DNA from: Luteitalea pratensis
Lineage (GTDB): Bacteria > Acidobacteriota > Vicinamibacteria > Vicinamibacterales > Vicinamibacteraceae
Direction: 5' to 3'
Length of the DNA stretch: 64,000 nucleotides
Assembly (NCBI RefSeq): GCF_001618865.1
Contig: NZ_CP015136.1
Coordinates: 779,001-843,000, forward strand
The position numbers were made by a program, and so were the translations under genes. Shown piece by piece: positions 1 to 8,071 of this stretch (position 1 is the stretch's first letter; every line of letters starts with the position of its first letter). Under the pieces are notes generated by a model, which was not told the origin of the DNA, did not search any database, and was given only the letters and a program-made list of their open reading frames with translations.

Positions 1-740
1 AGACCAAGTACGAGATCGGCGATCTGGGGATCGCGCCGTCGGTCCACCCCGAGATCGCACAGGTCTTTGCCGGCAGCAACGCCGCCGAGGTCGGGCTCCG
101 GGTCAAGGACGTGATCGTCTCGTTCAACGGGGCCGATACGACCGGCTTCACCCTGCAGCAGATGATCAGCGAGATCGGCAAGCGCGCCGGCCAGCCGGTG
201 ACGCTGGGCATCCTCCGCGGCGGTCAGCGCCTCGATGTCCAGGCGACGCCCCGCGATCAGGGCGGCGTCGGCCGCCTGGGGATCAGCCTGAGCCCCTTCG
301 AGACGGTCACGATCACGCCGGGTTTCGTGCAGGCGATGGGCATGAGCCTGCGGCAGAACTGGGAATGGACGGCGATGATCGGCGAGATGCTCGCGGGATT
401 CTTCACCGCCGAGACATCGCCACGGCAGTTGATGGGGCCGCTGGGGATCGCCGAGGTGGCCGGTGGCGCAGCGGCGGTCGGCTGGGCGGCCCTGTTCGGC
501 ACCATGGCAATGGTCAGCCTGAACCTCGGGTTGCTCAACCTGATGCCGATCCCGATTCTCGACGGCGGCCACATCACCATCCTCGCCATCGAGGGCCTCG
601 CGCGCCGTGATTTCAGCATGCGGGTCAAGGAGCGGATGCTGATGGCCGGCTTCGCCGTGCTGATGCTCCTCATGGTGACGGTCATCTACAACGACTTGCG
701 GCGTGTCGAGTGGCTCAGCCGCCTGCTGAGCCGCAGCTGA
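1..740 (+). CDS. rseP: RIP metalloprotease RseP, 3' part
   Basis: This is the C-terminal part of a site-2 intramembrane zinc protease that cleaves anti-sigma factors in the inner membrane. The open frame runs from base 3 with no start in the window, so the N-terminal HExxH helix lies upstream. Visible are a PDZ-like segment (SNAAEVGLRVKDVIVSFNG), a hydrophobic stretch, the conserved NLMPIPILDGGH motif whose Asp is the third zinc ligand in S2P proteases, and a final membrane helix. The short tail after the last helix is typical of RseP. Family assignment is secure; the substrate is not visible. Confidence 0.93.
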   Translation, partial: TKYEIGDLGIAPSVHPEIAQVFAGSNAAEVGLRVKDVIVSFNGADTTGFTLQQMISEIGKRAGQPVTLGILRGGQRLDVQATPRDQGGVGRLGISLSPFETVTITPGFVQAMGMSLRQNWEWTAMIGEMLAGFFTAETSPRQLMGPLGIAEVAGGAAAVGWAALFGTMAMVSLNLGLLNLMPIPILDGGHITILAIEGLARRDFSMRVKERMLMAGFAVLMLLMVTVIYNDLRRVEWLSRLLSRS

Positions 741-815
741 CACCCTGGGCACGCGCACGTCCGCGCACCGTCCTGCAGCGTCCAAGAGTCTGGTAGCCGT
801 TGGATTACGCTCGAT

Positions 816-857
816 CGGAATCGGGAATCGCGAATCGGGAATCGGGAATCGCCGATC
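816..857 (+). repeat. Heptamer array, unit GGGAATC (6 units)
   Basis: Six consecutive 7-bp units lie upstream of the 920-1789 gene: CGGAATC, GGGAATC, GCGAATC, GGGAATC, GGGAATC, GCCGATC. It belongs to the widespread 7-bp-period intergenic arrays of this window. Confidence 0.85.
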
Positions 858-919
858 GCGCACATGGCGCGATCGTGGCAATCGGGAAGGTCGGAGCCGA
901 GGACGTGACGAAGACCAAT

Positions 920-1789
920 ATGAGACACGTGGCGCGGGCGGTGGTGCTGAGCCTGGTCCTGCCGCTGGGCGCATTCGCGCAGGGCGGCCCTGGATCGCAG
1001 GCCGATCTCGACGAGTTGCAGGCTCAGTACAGCATGGTGCAGCAGCGTGTGGCCGCTGCGCGTCAGGCTGACCCGGCCCTCGGCACGAGGCTGGAGCACG
1101 ACCTCGCGCTGGTCGGCGAGGACCTGACCTACCTGCGCGTGCGCTTGCGGCGCGAGAACAGCGTGCCACGCACCGAGCTCTCCGCCGTTCGCGATCGGCT
1201 CGCCGCGCTGGAGCGCGAGGCCAACGGCACCACCTTGCGGGAAGCGGCACCCGCCGTACGCGCCGGTGAAATCGCCGTCGGCCAGGAACTCGACGCCAGG
1301 CTGCAGACGCCCCTCAGTTCACAGAATGCCCAGGTCGAGGACCGCTTCGAGGCCACGACGCTCGTCGATCTCTACCAGGGCAGCACGCTGCTCGTCCCGG
1401 CGGGTTCGGTGCTGCGTGGTGTGGTCAGCAGCGTCGAGCGCGCCACTCGCACGGATCGGCGCGGCAGCCTGACGCTCTCCTTCGACCAGATGACGGTCGG
1501 CGGCCAGACCTACCGGATTCGTGCCTCGGTGACCGAGGCGCTCCAGGGACCGGGTCTGAAGGGCGAAGTGGGGAAGATGACGACGGGTGCGGCCGCCGGC
1601 GCGATCATCGGCGGCATCCTGGGAGGCTTCCAGGGCGCTGCGGTCGGCATTCTCGTCGGCGGTGGCGGCTCGTTGCTCGCGCTGCCCGGCACCAACGTCA
1701 AGGTCGATGCCGGCACCGTGCTGCGCGTCCGGTTCGACGCCTCGGTCGCCCTCGGCGCCGCCCCGGCGCCGACCCCGGAACCCCGGTAG
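920..1789 (+). CDS. Exported protein with Gly-rich (glycine-zipper-like) C-terminal segment
   Basis: About 289 aa. The ATG at 920 is chosen because it begins a clear signal peptide (MRHVARAVVLSLVLPLGAFA); the upstream in-frame extension is encoded by heptamer repeats. The N-terminal third is rich in Leu, Arg and Glu and probably helical. A beta-rich middle follows (LYQGSTLLVPAGSVLRGVV), recalling the TrbI/VirB10-like fold in which a ligand-inducible barrel protein sets an expression limit. Then comes a Gly/Ala segment (GAAAGAIIGGILGGFQGAAV) resembling glycine-zipper membrane motifs. No enzyme motif is visible. It is likely periplasmic or outer-membrane associated. The function is unknown. Confidence 0.7.
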   Translation: MRHVARAVVLSLVLPLGAFAQGGPGSQADLDELQAQYSMVQQRVAAARQADPALGTRLEHDLALVGEDLTYLRVRLRRENSVPRTELSAVRDRLAALEREANGTTLREAAPAVRAGEIAVGQELDARLQTPLSSQNAQVEDRFEATTLVDLYQGSTLLVPAGSVLRGVVSSVERATRTDRRGSLTLSFDQMTVGGQTYRIRASVTEALQGPGLKGEVGKMTTGAAAGAIIGGILGGFQGAAVGILVGGGGSLLALPGTNVKVDAGTVLRVRFDASVALGAAPAPTPEPR

Positions 1790-1816
1790 GCATCAGGCAT
1801 CAGGCATTAGGCATGA
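1789..1816 (+). repeat. Heptamer array, unit GGCATCA (4 units)
   Basis: Units GGCATCA, GGCATCA, GGCATTA and GGCATGA start on the last base of the TAG stop codon of the preceding gene. The array is therefore flush with the ORF end. Confidence 0.85.
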
Positions 1817-1824
1817 AGTCGTCG

Positions 1825-1848
1825 ATCGGCGCGGAAGCGCCGATCTAC
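1825..1848 (-). repeat. GTAG-headed palindrome (REP-like)
   Basis: Read on the minus strand: GTAG, stem ATCGGCG, loop CTTCCG, stem CGCCGAT. The TAG of the head is the stop codon of the minus-strand VWA gene ending at 1845. GTAG plus a hairpin is the architecture of REP elements handled by RAYT transposases. Confidence 0.75.
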
Positions 1849-2723
1849 GACTTCGGTGCCTGATAGCTCCTCCGGCCGCGGGCGACGAGGCCAGGGCGAG
1901 TGACGCGGACGTCGATCTTGTGGACCTTGCCGTCGGTCTGTGGCTCGAAGCCGAGCAGGTACTGGCTGTGCAGCTCCTGCGCGACCCGTGTGAAGGTCGG
2001 TCCGAGGTCGTCGGTGTCCTTCAGCTCGAAGTAGCCGCCACCGGTCTCTTCGGCCATTTTCCTCAGCGCGCTGTCGGGCTTGGTCCGCATGCCCATCATC
2101 ACCGACTGCAGCCCGATCCCGTAAATCATCACTTCCTCTTCGCGGGCCCGCCGCAGCACCTCGCCGAGGCCGCTGCGGCTCGCCGTGTCGGCGCCGTCGG
2201 TGAACTCCAGGATCACCTTGCGGCCCTCGACGTTCTTCAACTCGTCGAGGCTGAACAACACCGAGTCGAACAGGCGCGTCGGGTTGCCGAACTGCATGTC
2301 CTTGATTGACGCGATCAGCATGTCGCGGTCGTTGCTGAAGTCGCTGAGGAAGGCGATCTTGTCGTTGAAGTACCCGATGCGGCCGCGGTCCTCGGGCAGC
2401 AGGCGGATCACGAACTGTTCGGCGGCCTGCTTCAACAACTCCAGGTTCATCGTCATGCTGCCGCTCGAGTCGAGCATGACGGCGACGGTGACCGGCTGGA
2501 TCTGGTTGTCGAAGATCGTGATGGGCGCCTTGGTCTTTTCGTCGTAGATCTCGAAGTCGCCCTGCTCGAGCCCGGGGACGAGCCGCTTGTTCGCGTCGGT
2601 GACCGTCACGTAGACGGGGACGTTCTGTGCGCCGACACGGAACGTCGGCTGCTGCGCGTGCAGCAGGCGGGCGCCCGCGACAGACGCCGGCACCGAAAGA
2701 AGCAGGTCACGCCGGGTGATCAT
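1845..2723 (-). CDS. VWFA-related domain protein, exported
   Basis: About 292 aa. The start at 2723 gives MITRRDLLLSVPASVAGA, a twin-arginine-like signal; a longer frame to 2816 adds an unlikely leader. A short beta domain (VPVYVTVTDANKRLVPGLEQ) precedes a von Willebrand A domain with the MIDAS motif DSSGSM and a second TDGAD motif. This matches the VWFA-related proteins that are abundant in Acidobacteriota. It is probably extracytoplasmic and metal-dependent in ligand binding. Partners are unknown. Its stop codon lies in a REP-like head. Confidence 0.85.
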   Translation of the reverse strand: MITRRDLLLSVPASVAGARLLHAQQPTFRVGAQNVPVYVTVTDANKRLVPGLEQGDFEIYDEKTKAPITIFDNQIQPVTVAVMLDSSGSMTMNLELLKQAAEQFVIRLLPEDRGRIGYFNDKIAFLSDFSNDRDMLIASIKDMQFGNPTRLFDSVLFSLDELKNVEGRKVILEFTDGADTASRSGLGEVLRRAREEEVMIYGIGLQSVMMGMRTKPDSALRKMAEETGGGYFELKDTDDLGPTFTRVAQELHSQYLLGFEPQTDGKVHKIDVRVTRPGLVARGRRSYQAPKS

Positions 2724-2810
2724 GGAGGTAAGCCTAGCAAAGGTCGAGCAAAGGAGCAGCAGGGCGCTTGACGCCCCGGCCGCCGGCGGCCGACACTGGG
2801 CGCCATTTCC

Positions 2811-3890
2811 GTGCACGTGGACACTGCCATCGCCGCTTGCCGGCGCGCTCTACCGTGGGACGCTCTCGGCGTCGCTTTGGTCTGTCTTGCGAGCCTGGCC
2901 ACAGGGACTGCGGGCGCGCAGGCCGTCAACGGCGCCCCGCCGCCGAAGGTGGTCTACCAGGTGCGCGAACTGCTCCGGCAGGGCGACCTGGTGCTGTCGC
3001 TCGTTCAGCCGACGACCGCCGGGGGGCTCGATGGCAGCGTGTTGCGGGTGCAGCAGGCGGGTCGCCGCACGGATGTCCCGTTGGACGGCACCATGACAGG
3101 CAGGCGGGCGCGCATGGTCGGCAGCGCCCGCTATCTCCCCACAGTGGGCCGGGTCCTCCTGCATCTCGATCCCGCCTACGAAGCATCGGGTTTGCTGGTG
3201 GTCGACGTCGCGGCCGGCCTCGTCGTGGATGCGGTCACGGCGCACGACCTGGTGGCCTCGCCGGACGGGCGCTTCTGGGCGTTCGAGGAACATGCCGTCC
3301 GCACCCTCGCCGTCTGGCCGCACACCGAGACGGTCTATGCCGTGTACGATGCGGCAGCTCCGCCTGCCGCCAACGCGCGCCCGTGTCCCAGTGCCGACGA
3401 CCGGTGCCGTGGCCAGGTGCTGTTCCTGCCGGACCGCCTCGCGCTGTGTCGCGAAATTGCCGCCGAGCGGGGCGGTTCGTGCCTGACGCCGGCGCGCGCG
3501 CCGCGCCATGTGCGCCGGTCGCCGTTCGTGTGGCTGTCGGCCACCGAACTCGCCTGGGTGGACGTGGACGTCGCCCGGCAGGCCAGCACGCTGGTCGTGG
3601 CGACACCGGGCCGGGAGCCGGCGGTGGTGCACGCCGTCCCGCTGGAGCGGGCGCGCGTCATCGGGGACGTGGAGTTTCCGTCCGCGCGTGAGGCGTGGAC
3701 GATTGACGGGATTTCGCGCGACGGCGATCCGGCGCGTGTCTGGCTGCACTTCCGCAGCCCCCTGCCGCAGGCGCCGGGCGGCCGCCTCGGGATACGGGTC
3801 GGGAGGCGACGCGTGTCAAAGGGCGAAAAGGGCAAAAAGGCCGAAAAGGACAAAAAGACAGAATCGAAGGAGGAAGGCATCAAGGATTGA
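2811..3890 (+). CDS. Exported hypothetical protein with repeat-encoded Lys/Glu tail
   Basis: About 359 aa. A signal peptide precedes the Ala-X-Ala site near residue 37 (TGTAGAQA). The body is beta-rich, without a recognised catalytic motif, and contains several Cys residues (RPCPSADDRC, LALCREIA, GGSC) that could form disulfides. The last 23 residues are Lys/Glu-rich and are encoded by four 9-bp units of the GGGCGAAAA type. This tail looks like a repeat expansion rather than a conserved domain. It is divergent from the VWA gene, with 87 bp between starts. The function is unknown. Confidence 0.65.
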   Translation: MHVDTAIAACRRALPWDALGVALVCLASLATGTAGAQAVNGAPPPKVVYQVRELLRQGDLVLSLVQPTTAGGLDGSVLRVQQAGRRTDVPLDGTMTGRRARMVGSARYLPTVGRVLLHLDPAYEASGLLVVDVAAGLVVDAVTAHDLVASPDGRFWAFEEHAVRTLAVWPHTETVYAVYDAAAPPAANARPCPSADDRCRGQVLFLPDRLALCREIAAERGGSCLTPARAPRHVRRSPFVWLSATELAWVDVDVARQASTLVVATPGREPAVVHAVPLERARVIGDVEFPSAREAWTIDGISRDGDPARVWLHFRSPLPQAPGGRLGIRVGRRRVSKGEKGKKAEKDKKTESKEEGIKD

Positions 3891-3993
3891 AGACGCTTGA
3901 CCTTTCAAGACCGAAGGGTTTCCTGCCTGCCTTTGTCCGTTATCCTTCGATTCTGCCCTTACCCTTTTTGCCCTGTTCGCCCTTTTACCTTTG
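3817..3993. repeat. Imperfect inverted repeat built from nonamers
   Basis: The left arm (3817-3871) covers the tail codons of the preceding gene: units GGGCGAAAA, GGGCAAAAA, GGCCGAAAA, GGACAAAAA, then CAGAATCGAAGGA. The right arm (3943-3993) is its approximate reverse complement, including TCCTTCGATTCTG and CCCTTTTTGCCC-like blocks. About 71 bp separate the arms. It could fold as a long hairpin between two co-directional genes and act as a terminator, or it may be a relic of a small element. Confidence 0.65.
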
Positions 3994-4004
3994 CTGAGGT
4001 TCCG

Positions 4005-5531
4005 ATGGTTCGAGGTTGGCTCGCCAGGCGTAGCACGACGCTGGTTGCATTCACCATCACGTTCGGCGCGCTCGCGCTCGTCGGCTCCGCGCAGGTGCGC
4101 CCGGCGGGCCGCGACACCGCGGTGCATGCGCGCAAGCCGTCCCGGCTGCTGATCCGGCGGGCGATGGTGATCTATGGCAACGGCAAGCCGCCGTACGGGC
4201 CGATGGACATCCTCGTGCAGGACGGCGTGATCGCCAACATCGCGCCGTCGCTGCCGGTGGAAGCCGATGCCGTCATCGACGCCACCGGCAAGTACGTGAT
4301 GCCCGGCCTGGTCGACACGCACATGCACTGGCACGAGGAGCGTGGCGGCATCCCCATGCCGATCCAGTACGAGCGCAATTTGTACCTGGCCAACGGCGTC
4401 ACGTTGACGCGGGAGAACGGCGGCAACTTCGCCAGGAGCAAGCAATGGCAGGCCGAATCGGCTGCCGATCAGATCGTCGCGCCACGCATGCAGGTCTACT
4501 GGGTGGTGGCTCGCGGCAACGGCACCACCGAGGCGATTCGCGCGAACGTCCGCGAGGCCAAGACGCGCGGCGCCGACGGCTTGAAGATCTTCGGCATGGA
4601 TCGCGATCAGCTCGAGGCGACCATGGCCGAGGCCAAGGCGCAGGGGCTGAAGACCACGACGCACATCGCGGTCGAGGAGGTCACGGCGAAGGACTTCGCC
4701 GAGCTCGGTGTCGACTCGATCGAGCACTTCTACGGCATCGCCGACGCTGCCCTCGACGGTGTGCAGCACTTCCCGGCGGAGATGAACTACAGCAACGAGC
4801 TGATGCGCTTCTCCAGGGCTGGCGAGCTCTATGCCCAGGCCGATCCCGCCAAGCTCGAACAGGTGCTCGACCTGATGGTTGCCAGGAAGGTCGCGTGGAG
4901 TCCGACGCTCTCGATCTACGAGGCCAGCCGCGACGTCGTGAAGGCGCAGAACCTGCCCTGGTACAGGGATTACCTGCACCCGGCCCTGCAGGCGTTCTTC
5001 GAGCCGAATCTCGCCAACCATGGCTCGTACTTCACGGGCTGGACCAACACGATGGAAGTCCGCTGGAAGCAGCAGTACCGCCTCTGGATGGACGCGCTCC
5101 TGTCGTTCGGGCACAAGGGTGGCGTCATCACGACCGGAGACGACGCCGGGTTCATCCATTCGCTGTACGGGTTCGGCCTGGTGCGCGAACTCGAGCTGCA
5201 GGAGGAAGCCGGATTCTACCCGCTCGACGTCATCAAGCACGGCACCGTCAACGGCGCGACGCTGCTCGGCATGGGTGACAAGCTCGGTCGCGTGCGCCAG
5301 GGCTATCTCGCGGACCTGCTGGTCGTGAATGGCAATCCGCTCGAGAACCTGCGCGTCCTCAATCCGTACGGCATCGACGTCTACAAGGACGGACGGATGT
5401 CGCGTGGCGGCGGCATCGAGTGGACCATCAAGAACGGCATCCCGTATCACGTGCCGACGCTGATGAAGGAAGTCAAGGCGATGGTCGACGCGGACCGGAA
5501 GAAGGCCGAGGTGCGGACGACGAATCCGTAA
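4005..5531 (+). CDS. Exported amidohydrolase-family protein
   Basis: About 508 aa. The ATG at 4005 follows a GAGG ribosome-binding site and begins a signal peptide ending near GSAQV. Amidohydrolase superfamily signatures are in order: the first-strand metal motif DTHMHW, a later His (TTHIAVEE), SIEHFYG, and ITTGDDAGFIHS carrying the catalytic Asp region. The end has the usual return to the composite beta domain (GRVRQGYLADLLVVNGNP). It resembles the exported imidazolonepropionase-like or prolidase-like amidohydrolases common in Acidobacteriota, which hydrolyse cyclic amides or dipeptides. The substrate is not inferable. Confidence 0.88.
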   Translation: MVRGWLARRSTTLVAFTITFGALALVGSAQVRPAGRDTAVHARKPSRLLIRRAMVIYGNGKPPYGPMDILVQDGVIANIAPSLPVEADAVIDATGKYVMPGLVDTHMHWHEERGGIPMPIQYERNLYLANGVTLTRENGGNFARSKQWQAESAADQIVAPRMQVYWVVARGNGTTEAIRANVREAKTRGADGLKIFGMDRDQLEATMAEAKAQGLKTTTHIAVEEVTAKDFAELGVDSIEHFYGIADAALDGVQHFPAEMNYSNELMRFSRAGELYAQADPAKLEQVLDLMVARKVAWSPTLSIYEASRDVVKAQNLPWYRDYLHPALQAFFEPNLANHGSYFTGWTNTMEVRWKQQYRLWMDALLSFGHKGGVITTGDDAGFIHSLYGFGLVRELELQEEAGFYPLDVIKHGTVNGATLLGMGDKLGRVRQGYLADLLVVNGNPLENLRVLNPYGIDVYKDGRMSRGGGIEWTIKNGIPYHVPTLMKEVKAMVDADRKKAEVRTTNP

Positions 5532-5537
5532 GGCGTA

Positions 5538-5561
5538 ATGCCGCGATGCCGCGATGTCGCG
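5538..5561 (+). repeat. Octamer array, unit ATGCCGCG (3 units)
   Basis: ATGCCGCG, ATGCCGCG, ATGTCGCG and a partial fourth unit start six bases after the amidohydrolase stop codon. Confidence 0.75.
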
Positions 5562-5630
5562 ATGCAGGAACGTAGCATAAGCCGTGAGCCATCTGGCGGC
5601 GTCTTCTCACATTCCCGTGAGGAGGCCCCT

Positions 5631-6218
5631 ATGCGAGTGATGGCAGCAACGATCGCGGTGCTCTGCATATTCGTTCCCCACGAGACCAGTGCACAAACGT
5701 CCACCTCGGCACCACCGCCGCCTGACGCCGAACGCGAGCGACGACAGCACCTGAGCGTGCAGGTGGCGGCTGGGCCAACGTGGCAGGGTGGCGCGACAGT
5801 CATGTCTGCGGCGTTGGGGTACGCGCCGGCGTCCTGGCTGGAGTTGCTCGTCAACGTCGAGCGCATCCACGCGCCGCTTCAATCGACGCGTTATCCGAGC
5901 GGATACAGCATGAGCCGGGGCGGGACGATGACCTTTGCCAGCGGCGAGCTGCGGGTCGCCCCATTGCCGGGCGCGCGCGTGTCGCCGTTCGTGATGGCCG
6001 GCGTCGGCTGGGGCGTCTCGCGTCCCAACGTCAACGCCGAGTTTCCGGAGTCCGTAAGAAACGACCTTCGTGTCGTGTACCTCGGCGGTGGTGCGCGCGT
6101 TCCTCTACGCCTGGGGTTCAGCCTGCTGGGCGATGCGCGGGCGATGGTCGCGTTGGAGGGCTACGACTCGGTCGTGGGGGTCTGGGCCGTTCGTGGCGGC
6201 ATCGCATGGCGCTTCTGA
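5631..6218 (+). CDS. Small outer-membrane beta-barrel-like protein
   Basis: About 195 aa. The ATG at 5631 sits behind a good GTGAGGAGG site; the longer frame adds repeat-derived residues. There is a signal peptide (MRVMAATIAVLCIFVPHETSAQ), then a short Pro-rich linker and alternating amphipathic strands (LSVQVAAGPTWQGGATVMSA, GVSRPNVNAEF). It ends in aromatic-terminated WRF, as outer-membrane barrels do. The size fits an eight-stranded OmpA/OmpW-like barrel. Specific function is unknown. Confidence 0.65.
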   Translation: MRVMAATIAVLCIFVPHETSAQTSTSAPPPPDAERERRQHLSVQVAAGPTWQGGATVMSAALGYAPASWLELLVNVERIHAPLQSTRYPSGYSMSRGGTMTFASGELRVAPLPGARVSPFVMAGVGWGVSRPNVNAEFPESVRNDLRVVYLGGGARVPLRLGFSLLGDARAMVALEGYDSVVGVWAVRGGIAWRF

Positions 6219-6292
6219 AGGCCGGGCGCGATCAAGTAAGCTGACGAAGGTCGCGGCGTCGGCCGTCTTCAACTCGTCGTGCAGGAGTCGAC

Positions 6293-6667
6293 ATGACCGG
6301 GACCACGGGCAACGAGCACGTCGCGCACAGGTGGTACGCCAGGCCCGTCTTCTTCGTGGCCGACGTCCAGCGTGCCCTTCGGTTCTATATCGACATGCTC
6401 GGCTTCGAAAAGGCGTGGCACGAGGGCGACGGGGCGGGCACGGTCTGCCAGGTCAATCGTGGAGAATGCGAGATCATCCTGTGCGAGGATGCCGTTCGCA
6501 GGGACAAGGCACGATTGTTCGTCGAGTTGACCGTGGAGGGGCTTGCCGAGTTCTTCCGGGAGCTCGACGAACGCCAGGTTCGCAGCAACAACTTCTGGTG
6601 GGGCTACAACGTCATCCAGATCAATGATCCAGACGGCAATGAATTGCTCTTCCCTCTGTCCGAGTGA
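6293..6667 (+). CDS. VOC-family protein (glyoxalase/bleomycin-resistance fold)
   Basis: 124 aa, a single vicinal-oxygen-chelate domain. The pattern VADVQRALRFYIDMLGFEKAW is the typical first beta-alpha-beta unit, and INDPDGNELLF is the typical last unit with its metal-binding Glu. It is cytosolic and likely dimeric. Possible roles are isomerase, lyase, dioxygenase-like or drug-binding, and the sequence does not say which. Its neighbour at 6743 is a paralogue. Confidence 0.85.
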   Translation: MTGTTGNEHVAHRWYARPVFFVADVQRALRFYIDMLGFEKAWHEGDGAGTVCQVNRGECEIILCEDAVRRDKARLFVELTVEGLAEFFRELDERQVRSNNFWWGYNVIQINDPDGNELLFPLSE

Positions 6668-6742
6668 CCAGGGCAGCCATCGTGTCGCCCAGGTGCGCGC
6701 GGCCAATTTGAGGCGTTGAGCGACTTCGGAGGGCGTGCCTCA

Positions 6743-7114
6743 ATGGCCTCGATTCGCGCGGCAGCCCCACAGTTCCTCGTCGATCGGCTCGACGCCTCGC
6801 TGGCCTTCTATGAGCAACACCTCGGCTTCGACCGCGACTTCGTCTATGAGGATTTCTACGCCAGCGTGTCGCGCGATGGCGCCGTGATTCACCTCAAGTG
6901 CGCGCCGAAGCTCGAGGCAGAGCGTGCGCATCGCCGGTCCGAGGAGCACCTCGACGCGTTCCTGGCCGTCTCCGGGGTCCAGGAGTTGCACGACGAGTTC
7001 GTGCGCCGCGGCGCTTCCATCATCAAACCAGTCGAGCAGCGGCCCTGGGGCCAGCGCGACTTCTACGTCGAGGATCCCGACGGCTACATCCTCTGCTTTT
7101 CGGAAGCCGTCTGA
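6743..7114 (+). CDS. VOC-family protein (glyoxalase/bleomycin-resistance fold)
   Basis: 123 aa. The ATG at 6743 follows a GGAGG about 10 bases upstream, preferred over the start at 6716. The N-terminal unit is LVDRLDASLAFYEQHLGF and the C-terminal unit is FYVEDPDGYILCFSE. Blocks such as VIHLKCAPK recall bleomycin-resistance-like binders. It lies 75 bp after the first VOC gene on the same strand and is probably co-transcribed. Confidence 0.84.
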   Translation: MASIRAAAPQFLVDRLDASLAFYEQHLGFDRDFVYEDFYASVSRDGAVIHLKCAPKLEAERAHRRSEEHLDAFLAVSGVQELHDEFVRRGASIIKPVEQRPWGQRDFYVEDPDGYILCFSEAV

Positions 7115-7161
7115 CGCACCTCGCCGCCGGTGGCGGGCTTGCAGTGTGCGCCGCTGACGCA

Positions 7162-7731
7162 TCACTCACCGCCGGTCGCGGACCAGAGCCGGTCGAATAC
7201 CGGCAGTAGATCGCTCTGGCCCAGTGCTTGCTCGAGAACCACCAATGTGTGCCGCGTGTAAGTCGCGTCGAACGACGCATGCTGGGCCGACAGAACCGCG
7301 GCGACGTCCTCGAGATCCTTCGGCCGGGTTGCGAGGATCTTCATCACGACGATGTCCTCGGCCGACGCGACGGGCAGGTCCACGCCCTCGACGATTCGGC
7401 GTTGCGCGCGTGCCGCGAATGCTTCTTCCAGCCCGGGGCCGCCAAGTACGAGGTCGACCGGTATCCCAGTTGCCGTGTGTGCGACCGGGATGACACGTGT
7501 GTGCTCGAGGAAATGTGAATCCCCGAATCGCGGCTCGAACTGGGCCAACGCTTCGACCAGTGAGCGCCTGGAGAATGCGGGGGGCAGCAATACCGTGACA
7601 TCGACATCCGCGGTCAGTCGGGCGGCACCGTGCACGATCGCTGCCTGAGCACCGAACACGTACCACTCGACGTCGAGTCCGTCGAGAGACGTTGCGAGAT
7701 CGCGCAGGAGTTCAGCGACGGGCGAAGGCAT
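7162..7731 (-). CDS. Nucleotidyltransferase-fold protein (AbiEii/MNT-like)
   Basis: About 189 aa, start ATG at 7731. The motif FGAQAAIVHGAARLTADVDV matches the pol-beta nucleotidyltransferase signature (GxxAxxxHG, then DxD) seen in AbiEii-type and related stand-alone enzymes. A later Asp (PVDLVLGG) and the helical SAEDIVVMKILA with RPKDLEDV are also typical. Such proteins transfer NMP to RNA, protein or small molecules, and many act in toxin-antitoxin pairs. The first 20 bp overlap the end of the small upstream gene at 7712-7969, so the two are probably translated together. Confidence 0.8.
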   Translation of the reverse strand: MPSPVAELLRDLATSLDGLDVEWYVFGAQAAIVHGAARLTADVDVTVLLPPAFSRRSLVEALAQFEPRFGDSHFLEHTRVIPVAHTATGIPVDLVLGGPGLEEAFAARAQRRIVEGVDLPVASAEDIVVMKILATRPKDLEDVAAVLSAQHASFDATYTRHTLVVLEQALGQSDLLPVFDRLWSATGGE

Positions 7732-7969
7732 GGGCGGCCCGGTCGAGCAGCATCCGCAGGCGGACATGACCGGCCATGTCAGCGCGTCGCTCATCCTCGG
7801 TTGGATAGTCGGGTCGCACGTGACGAATCTCGGCCAGCAGAGCCCGCGAGGCCTCGACCGTCGCACGAAGGCCCTCGCGCTGAAATCGGCCCGCCCAGTA
7901 CGCGCGTTTGGCCGCCGCCATCGACGCCCAGTCGCGCGCCGCGTACGCTCGAATCGAGGCAGGGTCCAT
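7712..7969 (-). CDS. Small helical protein paired with the nucleotidyltransferase
   Basis: 85 aa from ATG 7969 (ATG at 7978 is also possible). It is rich in Ala and Arg and strongly helical (WASMAAAKRAYWAGRF, DERRADMAGHVRLRML), with no known motif. It overlaps the nucleotidyltransferase start by 20 bp, which indicates coupled expression. It could be a partner or antitoxin of that enzyme, but I recognise no family. Confidence 0.6.
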   Translation of the reverse strand: MDPASIRAYAARDWASMAAAKRAYWAGRFQREGLRATVEASRALLAEIRHVRPDYPTEDERRADMAGHVRLRMLLDRAAHAFARR

Positions 7970-8071
7970 GGGGCGCATTGTAGCGGCGGCGCCTCCGGTA
8001 CGGAGCCCGGATGGGTTGTCCGCTGGCTGACACGCGTTCACCTGATGGGTCATGCTCCGACCCGATACAGG

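Noticed and set aside
3816-5450. Open frame of 544 codons antisense to the amidohydrolase
   Set aside because: It is the mirror of a well-supported enzyme, and part of it is repeat-derived. No domain is seen.
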